Assembly: GCA_965204215.1 (NCBI GenBank)
Contig: CBDBDZ010000014.1
Span: 496,001 to 560,000 of the forward strand
Length of the DNA stretch: 64,000 nt
Direction of reading: 5' to 3'
From: CBDBDZ01 sp965204215
GTDB taxonomy: Bacteria > Pseudomonadota > Gammaproteobacteria > Pseudomonadales > GM7GCV1
Positions 7,262-15,592 of this stretch are shown here, piece by piece. The translations under genes were made by a program, and so were the position numbers. Below the pieces are notes generated by a model. It did no database searches. It was not told where the DNA came from and was given only the letters and a program-made list of their open reading frames with translations. Positions within the stretch are counted from its first letter, which is position 1. Each line of letters opens with the position of its first letter.

Positions 7262-7881
7262 AATTGGATATTTTAACTATTGATGGAAGTAAGTCGGGAA
7301 AAATGAATGTTCCACCTGTATTTGAGCAAGACTATAATGAAGCGCTAATTCATCAAGTTGTAACCTCATATTTGGCTAATGGTCGCCAGGCAACTAAAAA
7401 ACAAAAAACACGTTCAGAAGTTTCTGGAGGTGGTCGTAAGCCTTGGCGTCAAAAAGGCACTGGTCGCGCAAGAGCTGGTACTATCCGCAGCCCTATTTGG
7501 CGTGGTGGTGGCGTTACCTTTGCGGCTCGCTCTGATCAAAACCACAGCAAACAAATCAATAAAAAAATGTATCGCGCTGCAATGCGCTCTATTTTCTCAG
7601 AGTTATTGCGTCAAAAACGTTTAATAGTCTCTGAGATGATTAACCTGGAAGTGCCCAAAACAAAACAGTTAATTGCTATGGTTCAAGCTGTGTCAGGTGG
7701 AGAAGGCAATGTTTTGATTGTTGCCGATGAGTTTAATGCCAATGTTTACCTGTCATCAAGGAATGTGCAAAATATTGAATATTGCGACGTTAGAAGTATA
7801 GACCCTGTCAGTTTGGTTGGCTACGATAAAGTCATTATTAGCGAAGCTGCAGTTAAGAAAGTGGAGGCATTATTAGCATGA
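7258..7881 (+). CDS. rplD: 50S ribosomal protein L4
   Basis: This 207-residue protein has the basic extended loop RKPWRQKGTGRARAGTIRSP (around residues 60-80) that lines the exit tunnel. In E. coli L4 also represses its own S10 operon; whether the leader at 6059-6167 carries that control cannot be judged here. It overlaps rplC and rplW by four bases on each side, which suggests tight coupling of L3, L4 and L23 synthesis. Confidence 0.97.
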   Translation: MKLDILTIDGSKSGKMNVPPVFEQDYNEALIHQVVTSYLANGRQATKKQKTRSEVSGGGRKPWRQKGTGRARAGTIRSPIWRGGGVTFAARSDQNHSKQINKKMYRAAMRSIFSELLRQKRLIVSEMINLEVPKTKQLIAMVQAVSGGEGNVLIVADEFNANVYLSSRNVQNIEYCDVRSIDPVSLVGYDKVIISEAAVKKVEALLA

Positions 7882-8171
7882 ACACCGAGCAACTTTATAC
7901 ATTAATTGAATCGCCATTGGTTTCTGAAAAATCAGCCGGTGGTGAGGCTTATAGTCAATATACGTTTAGAATGCTTCCCGGTGCAAATAAACAGTCAATT
8001 AAAGAAGCTATACAAATCGCCTTTGGTGTGGATGTAATTAGTGTTCGTACTATGAATGTCAAAGGTAAAGTCAAGCGTGCGCGTTTTGGTATGGGGCAGC
8101 GAAAAAGCTGGAAAAAAGCCATCGTTACTGTGGCGCCTGGGCAACGTATTGATTACGCCAGTGTAGTTTAA
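7878..8171 (+). CDS. rplW: 50S ribosomal protein L23
   Basis: At 97 residues it matches the bacterial L23 pattern: an N-terminal PLVSEKS motif and the conserved MNVKGKVKRARFGMGQRKSWKKAIVTV segment split around residues 60-85. L23 lies at the tunnel exit and docks trigger factor and SRP. It starts within the last codons of rplD and is followed by a 29-base gap to rplB. Confidence 0.96.
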   Translation: MNTEQLYTLIESPLVSEKSAGGEAYSQYTFRMLPGANKQSIKEAIQIAFGVDVISVRTMNVKGKVKRARFGMGQRKSWKKAIVTVAPGQRIDYASVV

Positions 8172-8200
8172 TTGATATAACGTAGTTTGATATAGTAATT

Positions 8201-9028
8201 ATGGCAGTTGTAAAAAGAAAACCCACATCACCAGGTCGCAGACACGTTATTAGTGTCGTTCATAAAAATTTACACAAGGGAGGGCCTTATCGTCCATTGA
8301 CTGAAAAGAAAAGCAAGTCTGGCGGCAGGAATAATGCAGGGCGCATTACAACCAGACATCGTGGTGGCGGGCATAAACAGCGCTATCGCATTATTGACTT
8401 TAAGCGTAACAAAGACAATATCGTCGCCAAGGTAGAGCGATTAGAGTACGATCCAAATCGTACAGCGCTGATTGCATTATTAAGTTATGCAGATGGTGAG
8501 AAGCGTTACATTATTGCGCCCAATAAATTAGAAGTTGGTACGGAAGTCAAGTCAGGGGAATCAGTGCCTATTAAAGTGGGTAATACATTGCCTCTTCGCA
8601 ATATGCCATTAGGTAGTGTGATTCACTGCATTGAGCTAAAACCAGGTAAAGGCGCACAAATGATTCGCAGTGCTGGTGGTAGCGCTCAATTGGTAGCTCG
8701 AGACAACGCTTATGCGACATTGCGACTGCGCAGCGGCGAAATGCGTAAAGTTTTGTCAGATTGCAGAGCGACTTTGGGTGAAGTGTCGAATGGCGAACAT
8801 GCATTAGAATCACTTGGTAAAGCTGGGGCAAAGCGCTGGCGTGGTATCAGGCCAACAGTTCGTGGTGTAGCTATGAATCCGGTTGATCACCCACACGGAG
8901 GTGGTGAAGGTAAATCTTCTGGTGGGCGTCACCCGGTTTCGCCTTGGGGTACGCCTACTAAAGGCTACAAAACGCGTAAAAATAAACGCACTAATTCGTT
9001 AATTGTACGCAAGCGTTCACGTAAATAA
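8201..9028 (+). CDS. rplB: 50S ribosomal protein L2
   Basis: The 275-residue protein is collinear with E. coli L2 (273). It carries the RNA-binding block TTRHRGGGHKQRYRIIDFKR and the highly conserved MNPVDHPHGGGEG segment, whose His is near the peptidyl transferase centre. The C-terminal tail is strongly basic (KTRKNKRTNSLIVRKRSRK). The ribosome binding site is weak, and it lies 33 bases before rpsS. Confidence 0.97.
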   Translation: MAVVKRKPTSPGRRHVISVVHKNLHKGGPYRPLTEKKSKSGGRNNAGRITTRHRGGGHKQRYRIIDFKRNKDNIVAKVERLEYDPNRTALIALLSYADGEKRYIIAPNKLEVGTEVKSGESVPIKVGNTLPLRNMPLGSVIHCIELKPGKGAQMIRSAGGSAQLVARDNAYATLRLRSGEMRKVLSDCRATLGEVSNGEHALESLGKAGAKRWRGIRPTVRGVAMNPVDHPHGGGEGKSSGGRHPVSPWGTPTKGYKTRKNKRTNSLIVRKRSRK

Positions 9029-9061
9029 TTTTAAATAGAGAGTATAACGAGTAATTAATAG

Positions 9062-9337
9062 ATGTCTCGATCACTGAAAAAAGGCCCATTTGTAGACTTG
9101 CACCTGTTAAAAAAGGTGGAAGTGGCTGCTGAAAAAAATGACCGTAAACCCATTAAAACATGGTCGCGTCGCTCTACTATTTTTCCCATTATGGTGGGCT
9201 TGACAATTGCTGTGCACAATGGTCGCCAGCATGTGCCTGTTTACATTACTGAGGAAATGGTAGGACATAAGTTGGGTGAATTTGCTGCTACACGTACTTA
9301 TCGTGGTCACGCAGCGGATAAGAAAGCAAAGCGTTAA
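9062..9337 (+). CDS. rpsS: 30S ribosomal protein S19
   Basis: This 91-residue protein starts MSRSLKKGPFVDLHLLKKV and has the conserved motifs KTWSRRSTIFP and GHKLGEFAATRTYRGH. S19 forms part of the 30S head near the A site with S13. It ends 10 bases before the GTG start of rplV. Confidence 0.97.
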   Translation: MSRSLKKGPFVDLHLLKKVEVAAEKNDRKPIKTWSRRSTIFPIMVGLTIAVHNGRQHVPVYITEEMVGHKLGEFAATRTYRGHAADKKAKR

Positions 9338-9347
9338 GAGGTAGATA

Positions 9348-9689
9348 GTGGAAGTATTAGCAAAACATCGTGGTGCTAGCATATCTGCCCAGAAGGCTCG
9401 ATTGGTGGCTGAGCAAATTCGAGGTAAAAGTGCTGAAGAAGCATTGACTATTTTGTCATTTAGCCCACGTAAGGGGGCACAATTAATCAAAAAAGTATTG
9501 GAATCAGCGATAGCCAATGCCGAGCATAATAATGCAATAGATATAGATGAATTACATGTTGCCAAAATTTTTATCGATGAGGGTCGAGTCATGAAACGTG
9601 TAAAACCAAGAGCCAAAGGTCGCGCAGACCGTATTTTAAAGCGAAGCTGCCACATTAATGTGGTTGTAGCGAATCAAGAGGGTAATTAA
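9348..9689 (+). CDS. rplV: 50S ribosomal protein L22
   Basis: The start codon is GTG at 9348, chosen because it gives MEVLAKHRGASISAQKARL, collinear with other L22 proteins, and because AAGAGG lies just upstream. The 113-residue protein keeps the long hairpin tip (KRVKPRAKGRADRI) that narrows the exit tunnel and where macrolide resistance changes usually map. Its TAA stop shares its last base with the rpsC ATG (TAATG). Confidence 0.96.
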   Translation: MEVLAKHRGASISAQKARLVAEQIRGKSAEEALTILSFSPRKGAQLIKKVLESAIANAEHNNAIDIDELHVAKIFIDEGRVMKRVKPRAKGRADRILKRSCHINVVVANQEGN

Positions 9690-10366
9690 TGGGCCAGAAA
9701 GTCGATCCAAGAGGTATTCGTTTAGGAATTGTTCGCAATCATTCTTCAATATGGTATGCAGAAAAGAAAGATTATTTAGCAAAATTACATAGCGATATTG
9801 AAGTTCGTGAATATGTGATGGAGCAGTTAAAAGAAGCATCGGTTAGTCGTGTTGAAATCGACAGGCCTGCCGAAAAAGCAAAAGTAACTGTTTATTCTGC
9901 CAGACCAGGGATTGTAATTGGTAAAAAAGGCGAAGACGTTGAAGTGCTTCGCGCTAAATTGACTCAAATGATGGGTGTGCCAGTGCATATAGCCATCGAA
10001 GAAATTAAAAAGCCTGACCTTGATGCCACTTTAGTTGCTCAAAGTATTGCATCACAATTAGAGCGCCGAATTATGTTTCGCCGCGCTATGAAGCGTGCTA
10101 TTCAAAACGCTATGCGTGCTGGCGCATTGGGTATAAAAGTACAAATTGGTGGGCGTTTAGGCGGGGCTGAAATTGCACGTGCCGAATGGCAGCGTGAAGG
10201 TCGTGTGCCACTGCACACCTTACGCGCAGATATTGACTATGCTACAGCCGAAGGTCTGACAACCTACGGAATACTGGGTGTTAAAGTTTGGGTATTCAAA
10301 GGCGAATTAATAGGCAATGAAGAGCAGGCAAAAGCTGCGGGTAAAGTTGCCAGGCCCAGAACTTAA
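9689..10366 (+). CDS. rpsC: 30S ribosomal protein S3
   Basis: The 225-residue protein begins MGQKVDPRGIRLGI and contains the KH domain with GIVIGKKGEDVEVLR (residues about 70-85), followed by the RAMKRAIQNAMRAGALGIK block. S3 forms the mRNA entry helicase with S4 and S5. Its start overlaps the rplV stop by one base. It is slightly shorter at the C-terminus than the 233-residue E. coli protein. Confidence 0.97.
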   Translation: MGQKVDPRGIRLGIVRNHSSIWYAEKKDYLAKLHSDIEVREYVMEQLKEASVSRVEIDRPAEKAKVTVYSARPGIVIGKKGEDVEVLRAKLTQMMGVPVHIAIEEIKKPDLDATLVAQSIASQLERRIMFRRAMKRAIQNAMRAGALGIKVQIGGRLGGAEIARAEWQREGRVPLHTLRADIDYATAEGLTTYGILGVKVWVFKGELIGNEEQAKAAGKVARPRT

Positions 10367-10402
10367 TTTCACTAAAGAAAATAGAATAGAAAGAGTTACT
10401 TG

Positions 10403-10816
10403 ATGTTACAGCCAAAGAGAACCAAATATCGCAAAGTGCAGAAAGGTCGCAATCGTGGTCTTGCTATTCGTGGCAGCAAAGTCAGCTTCGGTGAATTTGG
10501 CCTGAAGTCGGTTGAACGTGGACGCATTACTGCGCGTCAGATTGAATCTGCGCGTCGTGCCATGACTCGGCATATTAAACGTGGTGGTAAAATTTGGATA
10601 CGGATTTTCCCAGACAAACCTATTACCGAAAAGCCATTAGAAGTGCGTCAAGGTAAAGGTAAAGGTAACGTAGAATACTGGGTAGCACAAATTAGGCCAG
10701 GAAAAATGTTGTACGAGATGGAAGGCGTAAGTGAAGAATTAGCCCGTGAAGCCTTTGCATTGGCTGCGGCGAAATTGCCAGTTAAAACCACTTTTGTTAC
10801 CCGCACGGTAATGTAA
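10403..10816 (+). CDS. rplP: 50S ribosomal protein L16
   Basis: The ATG at 10403 gives MLQPKRTKYRK, the canonical L16 start; a TTG one codon upstream is not needed. The 137-residue product keeps RIFPDKPITEKPLEVRQGKGKG, which contacts the A-site tRNA and includes the arginine hydroxylated by RoxA in E. coli. It lies 36 bases after rpsC. Confidence 0.97.
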   Translation: MLQPKRTKYRKVQKGRNRGLAIRGSKVSFGEFGLKSVERGRITARQIESARRAMTRHIKRGGKIWIRIFPDKPITEKPLEVRQGKGKGNVEYWVAQIRPGKMLYEMEGVSEELAREAFALAAAKLPVKTTFVTRTVM

Positions 10817-10829
10817 TAGAGTATTGATA

Positions 10830-11027
10830 ATGTACGCTGACGAATTAAGAGAAAAGACAGAAGAAGAGTTGAACGACCACTTGGTCGATTTGCGCAAAGA
10901 GCAATTACAATTGCGTATCCAAAAGTCTATGGGACAGTTAAATCAAACGCATCGTTTGCGCGAAGTGTCTCGCGAAGTGGCGAGAGTAAAAACTGTACTA
11001 AACGAATCCGCTTCTGCTTCAAGTTAA
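10830..11027 (+). CDS. rpmC: 50S ribosomal protein L29
   Basis: Start is the ATG at 10830 (MYADELREKTEEELN), not the TTG two codons earlier, because this matches the usual N-terminus (KAKELREKSVEELN in E. coli). The 65-residue protein is two helices, with SMGQLNQTHRLREVSREVARVKT covering the second. L29 sits beside L23 at the exit tunnel. Confidence 0.95.
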   Translation: MYADELREKTEEELNDHLVDLRKEQLQLRIQKSMGQLNQTHRLREVSREVARVKTVLNESASASS

Positions 11028-11062
11028 TAGCCGTTATTGAGTAAATAATTGAGTAAATAAAG

Positions 11063-11326
11063 ATGAGTGAGCAAAAAAGAGTTAGAGTGCAAACTGGTGT
11101 AGTTGTCAGCAACAAAATGGATAAAACCATTGTTGTTCAAGTGGCACGTCGAGTTAAACACCCTATTTATGGCAAGTACGTAATTAAGTCGTCAAAAGTC
11201 CATGCACATGATGCTGACAATCAATGTGGTATAGGTGATACGGTTGTAGTGGCCGAGTCGAGACCACTGTCCAAAACCAAATCCTGGACCTTACAACGTA
11301 TTGTTGAAAAAGCCATAGAAGTATAA
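11063..11326 (+). CDS. rpsQ: 30S ribosomal protein S17
   Basis: The 87-residue OB-fold protein shows the conserved GVVVSNKMDKTIVVQVARRVKHPIYGK segment in two halves and IGDTVVVAESRPLSKTKSW. S17 binds early to 16S rRNA helix 11 during 30S assembly. It closes the S10 block; rplN follows after 38 bases without an obvious new promoter. Confidence 0.96.
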   Translation: MSEQKRVRVQTGVVVSNKMDKTIVVQVARRVKHPIYGKYVIKSSKVHAHDADNQCGIGDTVVVAESRPLSKTKSWTLQRIVEKAIEV

Positions 11327-11364
11327 ACCAATTAAAAAAGCGCCGAGAGTAGTTGGAGTAAACC

Positions 11365-11733
11365 ATGATTCAAACTGAAAGTTATCTTAACGTAGCCGAT
11401 AATTCAGGAGCGAGACGCGTTATGTGTATCAAAGTGCTTGGCGGTTCAAAGCGGCGTTACGCTCGTGTTGGTGATATTATTAAAGTCACAGTTAAAGAAG
11501 CAATTCCACGTGCCCGTGTTAAAAAAGGTGATGTTCACAGTGCTGTTGTGGTACGCACCAAAAAAGGTATTCGTCGTCCTGACGGTTCTTCCATCAGCTT
11601 TGATGAGAATGCAGCAGTGCTACTGAATGCTTCATTAGCACCTATAGGTACTCGTATTTTTGGCCCTGTAACTCGCGAGTTGCGTGGCGAACAATTTATG
11701 CGCATTATTTCATTAGCTCCTGAAGTTTTATAA
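11365..11733 (+). CDS. rplN: 50S ribosomal protein L14
   Basis: At 122 residues it matches bacterial L14, starting MIQTESYLNVADNSGARRVMC and ending with FMRIISLAPEVL. It is the usual first gene of the spc block. L14 lies at the subunit interface and is the docking site of the silencing factor RsfS. A GGAG sequence lies about 8 bases upstream of the ATG. Confidence 0.97.
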   Translation: MIQTESYLNVADNSGARRVMCIKVLGGSKRRYARVGDIIKVTVKEAIPRARVKKGDVHSAVVVRTKKGIRRPDGSSISFDENAAVLLNASLAPIGTRIFGPVTRELRGEQFMRIISLAPEVL

Positions 11734-11785
11734 GTAGCGCTATAAATAAAGATTCATTATTAACCAAATTATTATTGAGAAGTAA

Positions 11786-12118
11786 ATGGCTAGCAAAATC
11801 CGACATGAAGACGAAGTCGTCGTAATAGCCGGTAAAAATAAAGGTGTCCGAGGCACCGTGCAAAAAGTCATGTCTGACGGTCGTTTGATTGTGTCAGGTG
11901 TAAACATGATTAAAAAGCACCAAAAACCCAACCCTCAACTACAAGTTGCAGGAGGTATCATCGAAAAAGAAGCACCGATTCAAGTTTCCAATGTTGCTAT
12001 TTGGAATGCTGAAACTGAAAAAGCTGACAGAGTGGGCTTTAAGGTTAATGAAGACGGTAGCAAAGTAAGAGTTTTTAAATCAAACAACGCTGAAATTGAT
12101 AGCGTTGACGATGAGTAA
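11786..12118 (+). CDS. rplX: 50S ribosomal protein L24
   Basis: The 110-residue protein has the KOW motif at its start (EDEVVVIAGKNKGVRGTVQKV) and the conserved HQKPNPQLQVAGGIIEKEAPI block. L24 is an assembly initiator on 23S rRNA. The tail (NNAEIDSVDDE) is a few residues longer and more acidic than in E. coli. Confidence 0.96.
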   Translation: MASKIRHEDEVVVIAGKNKGVRGTVQKVMSDGRLIVSGVNMIKKHQKPNPQLQVAGGIIEKEAPIQVSNVAIWNAETEKADRVGFKVNEDGSKVRVFKSNNAEIDSVDDE

Positions 12119-12155
12119 ATAGATTATCTGAAATAGAGCATAAATAGAGAATCAA

Positions 12156-12695
12156 GTGTCTAATTTAAAAGAATATTATGTGAGCACCGTTGTTCCTCAG
12201 CTAAAGCAAGAGCTGAGTATTGATAATACAATGCGTGTTCCTAAAATCGCCAAAATCACCTTGAATATGGGTGTAGGTGAAGCAGTGACTGATAAAAAAG
12301 TGATGGAACACGCGGTTAATGATATGGGTACTATTGCTGGTCAAAAACCTGTTGTTACTTTGGCTCGTAAATCTGTAGCAGGTTTCAAAATTCGCGATGG
12401 CTGGCCAATAGGCTGTAAAGTTACCTTGCGTAGAGAGCGTATGTATGAATTTTTGGAAAGATTAATTTATGTAGCAATTCCACGCATTAGAGATTTTCGC
12501 GGTATCAGCCCTAAACAGTTTGATGGACGCGGTAATTTCACTATGGGCGTTACCGAGCAAATTATCTTCCCGGAAATTGATTACGATAAAATTGACAAGA
12601 TTCGTGGTCTGGATATTTGTATTACTACCACGGCTCAAAACAACGAAGAAGGCAAAGCCTTGTTAAAAGCGTTTAATTTTCCATTCAGAGGTTAG
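12156..12695 (+). CDS. rplE: 50S ribosomal protein L5
   Basis: A GTG at 12156 gives MSNLKEYYVSTVVPQLKQ and the standard 179-residue length. Conserved parts include ITLNMGVGEA, GIRDFRGISPKQFDGRGN (in part) and TMGVTEQIIFPEIDYDK. L5 binds 5S rRNA and bridges to S13 in the 30S head. It is separated from rpsN by only five bases. Confidence 0.96.
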   Translation: MSNLKEYYVSTVVPQLKQELSIDNTMRVPKIAKITLNMGVGEAVTDKKVMEHAVNDMGTIAGQKPVVTLARKSVAGFKIRDGWPIGCKVTLRRERMYEFLERLIYVAIPRIRDFRGISPKQFDGRGNFTMGVTEQIIFPEIDYDKIDKIRGLDICITTTAQNNEEGKALLKAFNFPFRG

Positions 12696-12700
12696 TACTT

Positions 12701-13006
12701 ATGGCAAAGCAAAGTATGATTATGCGTGAGCGCAAACGCACCAAGCTGGTAGCAAAGTATGCGAAGAAGCGTTCTGATCTTAAAGCCATTATTAAAAATA
12801 TTAACAGTACAGATGACGAGCGTTGGGATGCCCAAATGGCATTGCAAAAAATGCCTCGTGATGCCAGCAAAGTGCGCCAGCAGCGTCGTTGCGTCATCAC
12901 TGGTCGCCCTCACGCTGTCTATAGAAAATTTGGCCTGTGTCGTAACAAGTTGCGTGAACACGCAATGATGGGCAATGTGCCAGGTGTGGTAAAAGCAAGC
13001 TGGTAA
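12701..13006 (+). CDS. rpsN: 30S ribosomal protein S14 (zinc-independent form)
   Basis: The 101-residue protein is the long C-minus type: the region that would hold two CxxC pairs in the zinc form reads QQRRCVITGRPHAVYRKFGLCRNK, with single cysteines only. It ends GVVKASW. So S14 does not need zinc, whereas L36 in this cluster keeps its zinc ligands. Confidence 0.96.
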   Translation: MAKQSMIMRERKRTKLVAKYAKKRSDLKAIIKNINSTDDERWDAQMALQKMPRDASKVRQQRRCVITGRPHAVYRKFGLCRNKLREHAMMGNVPGVVKASW

Positions 13007-13031
13007 GCGCAAAATAAAAGAGTAAGTAAGT

Positions 13032-13424
13032 ATGAGTATGCAAGACCCACTTTCAGATATGCTAACCCGCATTAGAAATGCTCAAATGCGCGGAATGAAA
13101 TCTGTAACCATGCCTTCATCCAAGGCTAAAGTATCAGTAGCCAAAGTGCTGGAAGACGAAGGTTATATTGGCGGGCACAGTGTTGCTGGCGATGTTAAAA
13201 AAGAACTTTCCATTGAATTGAAATACCACAACGGAGAGGCGGTAATCAGTGAACTTCACCGCATGAGTAAACCCAGTTTACGCGCTTATGTCAGTGCGGC
13301 TGACCTGCCTACTGTTCGCGGAGGTTTGGGAGTTGCCATTATTTCCACCAGCCGTGGTGTAATGACTGACCGCAGTGCTCGTGGTCAAGGCATTGGTGGC
13401 GAAGTACTTTGTACTGTATTTTAA
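13032..13424 (+). CDS. rpsH: 30S ribosomal protein S8
   Basis: The 130-residue protein starts MSMQDPLSDMLTRIRNAQ and ends with STSRGVMTDRSARGQGIGGEVLCTVF, both typical. In E. coli S8 represses the spc operon by binding a site near the rplE start that mimics its 16S target; the matching hairpin was not identified here. Confidence 0.97.
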   Translation: MSMQDPLSDMLTRIRNAQMRGMKSVTMPSSKAKVSVAKVLEDEGYIGGHSVAGDVKKELSIELKYHNGEAVISELHRMSKPSLRAYVSAADLPTVRGGLGVAIISTSRGVMTDRSARGQGIGGEVLCTVF

Positions 13425-13457
13425 TTGAGAAACGAATCGAAACTGGTTTAAAGTAAT

Positions 13458-13994
13458 ATGTCCCGAATAGCCGATATGCCCATTACCGTACCTAAGGGCG
13501 TAGAAATAAAAATTGACGGTCAAACATTTACTGCTAAAGGTGGTAATGGCGAGCAAAGTGTTAATGTTCATTCACTGGTGAAAGTGGCATTTGAAGATGG
13601 CATCATCAATGTAAGTGCTGCTGATAGCAGCAAGCAGGCAAATGCCATGTCTGGAACCATGCGCTCACTCATTAATAATGCAGTGATTGGCGTATCTTCA
13701 GGCTTTGAGAAAAAACTGCAACTTATTGGTGTCGGTTATCGAGCTAAAGCCTCTGGTAAAACCCTGGAGTTAAATTTGGGTTTTTCGCATCCCGTTAATT
13801 ACAAGTTGCCTGATGCAGTCAGTGTCGAAACACCTAGCCAGACAGAAGTTGTACTTAAAAGTGCCAACAAACAGATTTTAGGGCAAGTTGCCTCTGAAAT
13901 TCGTAGCTTCCGAAAACCTGAACCTTATAAAGGTAAAGGTGTTCGCTATGCTGATGAATACGTCAGACGTAAAGAAGCCAAAAAAAGTAAGTAA
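13458..13994 (+). CDS. rplF: 50S ribosomal protein L6
   Basis: This 178-residue protein has the two tandem alpha/beta domains of L6. The C-terminal one ends in the signature KPEPYKGKGVRYADEYVRRKEAKK. L6 lies near the sarcin-ricin loop and the binding site of elongation factors. It is 15 bases from rplR. Confidence 0.97.
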   Translation: MSRIADMPITVPKGVEIKIDGQTFTAKGGNGEQSVNVHSLVKVAFEDGIINVSAADSSKQANAMSGTMRSLINNAVIGVSSGFEKKLQLIGVGYRAKASGKTLELNLGFSHPVNYKLPDAVSVETPSQTEVVLKSANKQILGQVASEIRSFRKPEPYKGKGVRYADEYVRRKEAKKSK

Positions 13995-14009
13995 ATAAAC
14001 AGATAAATA

Positions 14010-14360
14010 ATGATTACAAAGAAACAATCCAGAGCCCGCCGAGCCAAGCGTAGCCGCGCTAAAATAGCAAGTTTAGGCATAAACCGATTGTGTGTTCATA
14101 AAAGTAACCAGCATATCTATGCTCAAGTCATAGCGCCAGAAGGTGCAACCGTTATTACTGCAGCGTCAACTCGAGACAAAAGTTTGAATTCAAATAGCGG
14201 AAGCAATGTTGATGCAGCCAAAAAGGTTGGTGAACTTATTGCACAACGTGCTAAAGATAAAGGCATCAAAAAAGTGGCTTTTGATCGCAGCGGTTTTAAA
14301 TATCACGGTCGTGTCCGCGCTCTTGCTGATGCTGCGCGTGAATCTGGTTTACAGTTTTAA
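14010..14360 (+). CDS. rplR: 50S ribosomal protein L18
   Basis: The 116-residue protein has a basic N-terminus for 5S rRNA binding (KKQSRARRAKRSRAKIA) and the conserved VAFDRSGFKYHGRVRALADAARE end. It works with L5 and L25 in the 5S particle. The gene lies between rplF and rpsE in the standard order. Confidence 0.96.
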   Translation: MITKKQSRARRAKRSRAKIASLGINRLCVHKSNQHIYAQVIAPEGATVITAASTRDKSLNSNSGSNVDAAKKVGELIAQRAKDKGIKKVAFDRSGFKYHGRVRALADAARESGLQF

Positions 14361-14383
14361 TTAAGTTAGTAGAGAGTTAAATA

Positions 14384-14893
14384 GTGGCATTTCAATCCAG
14401 AGAAAAAGACGAAGTCGAAGGCTTAAGCGAAAAGTTAGTTCAGGTCAACCGTGTAGCTAAAACAGTTAAAGGTGGTCGCATTATGTCATTTACTGCATTG
14501 ACTGTAGTGGGTGATGGCGAAGGTCGGGTAGGCTTTGGTAGAGGTAAATCAAGAGAAGTGCCCCTAGCCATTCAAAAAGCCATGGAATCAGCTCGCCGTA
14601 ACATGATCAATATCAACCTCAATGGTCATACCATTCAATATGCTTCATCTTCCAGACATGGTGCATCTAAAGTTTATATGCAGCCAGCATCAGAAGGTAC
14701 AGGTGTTATTGCTGGTGGTGCTATGCGTTCAGTATTAGAATTGGCAGGAGTTCAAAACGTATTGGCTAAATGTTATGGTTCGACCAATCCAGTCAATGTG
14801 GTTCAGGCAACGTTTAATGCCTTGAAAAACATGAAATCGCCAGCCGATATAGCCGCTAAGCGCGGTAAGTCGATTGAAGAGATTACAGGCTAA
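14384..14893 (+). CDS. rpsE: 30S ribosomal protein S5
   Basis: GTG at 14384 starts MAFQSREKDEVEGLSEKLVQVNRVAKTVKGG. The 169-residue protein contains the double-stranded RNA binding fold and FTALTVVGDGEGRVGFGRGKSREV. S5 forms part of the mRNA entry helicase and affects decoding fidelity. AGAG lies 10 bases upstream. Confidence 0.96.
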   Translation: MAFQSREKDEVEGLSEKLVQVNRVAKTVKGGRIMSFTALTVVGDGEGRVGFGRGKSREVPLAIQKAMESARRNMININLNGHTIQYASSSRHGASKVYMQPASEGTGVIAGGAMRSVLELAGVQNVLAKCYGSTNPVNVVQATFNALKNMKSPADIAAKRGKSIEEITG

Positions 14894-14920
14894 ACCCTAT
14901 TCTTATTTACAGTTTATTAT

Positions 14921-15103
14921 ATGGCTACCAAGAAAATTAAAGTCACACAGATTAAAAGCGGTATTGGACGCATTCAATCGCATCGTCAGTGCTTAGCTGG
15001 TTTGGGGTTGCGTCGAATTGGCCACTGTGTTGAAGTAGAAGATACCCCTTCAGTTCGCGGCATGATTAATAAAGTTAATTATATGGTCAAAGTTAGTGAC
15101 TGA
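14921..15103 (+). CDS. rpmD: 50S ribosomal protein L30
   Basis: The 60-residue protein has the single ferredoxin-like L30 domain: IKVTQIKSGIGRIQSHRQCL and GLGLRRIGHCVEVEDTPSVRGM. It lies between rpsE and rplO, with a 15-base gap to rplO. The length is normal (59 in E. coli). Confidence 0.96.
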   Translation: MATKKIKVTQIKSGIGRIQSHRQCLAGLGLRRIGHCVEVEDTPSVRGMINKVNYMVKVSD

Positions 15104-15118
15104 TAACAGAGAATTAAA

Positions 15119-15562
15119 ATGAGTGAACAAATGCGTTTAAATACATTAAGTCCAGCAAGGGACTCAACTCGCTCTCCAAAGCGCGTAGGTCGGGGAATTG
15201 GTAGTGGCTGGGGTAAAACCTGTGGACGTGGTCATAAAGGTTTTAAGTCTCGTTCAGGTGGTAAAGTAGCCCCGGGGTTTGAAGGAGGACAAATGCCTTT
15301 GGTCAAGCGTTTACCTAAATATGGGTTTCGCTCACGTATTTCGATGGTAACTGATGAAATTCGCACTTCTGAACTAAACAAAGTCGATGCTGAGGTTATT
15401 ACTGTTGACGCACTTAAAGCGGCAGGCCTACTGACAGCTCAGATAAAGCGTGCGCGTATCTTTTTATCTGGAGAGGTAACTAAAGCTGTCAATGTTGAAG
15501 GCATCAAGGTTACTAAAGGCGCTCAAGCTGCTATTGAAAAGGCAGGCGGTAGCGTTAAATAA
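15119..15562 (+). CDS. rplO: 50S ribosomal protein L15
   Basis: The 147-residue protein begins with an extended basic, glycine-rich arm (RVGRGIGSGWGKTCGRGHKG) that threads into 23S rRNA, followed by FEGGQMPLVKRLPKYGF and a globular C-terminal domain. The AGAGAATTAAA stretch in front of the ATG provides a weak ribosome binding site. secY follows after 30 bases. Confidence 0.96.
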   Translation: MSEQMRLNTLSPARDSTRSPKRVGRGIGSGWGKTCGRGHKGFKSRSGGKVAPGFEGGQMPLVKRLPKYGFRSRISMVTDEIRTSELNKVDAEVITVDALKAAGLLTAQIKRARIFLSGEVTKAVNVEGIKVTKGAQAAIEKAGGSVK

Positions 15563-15592
15563 TTAATTATAACCGTTAGAGCGTAGATTAAG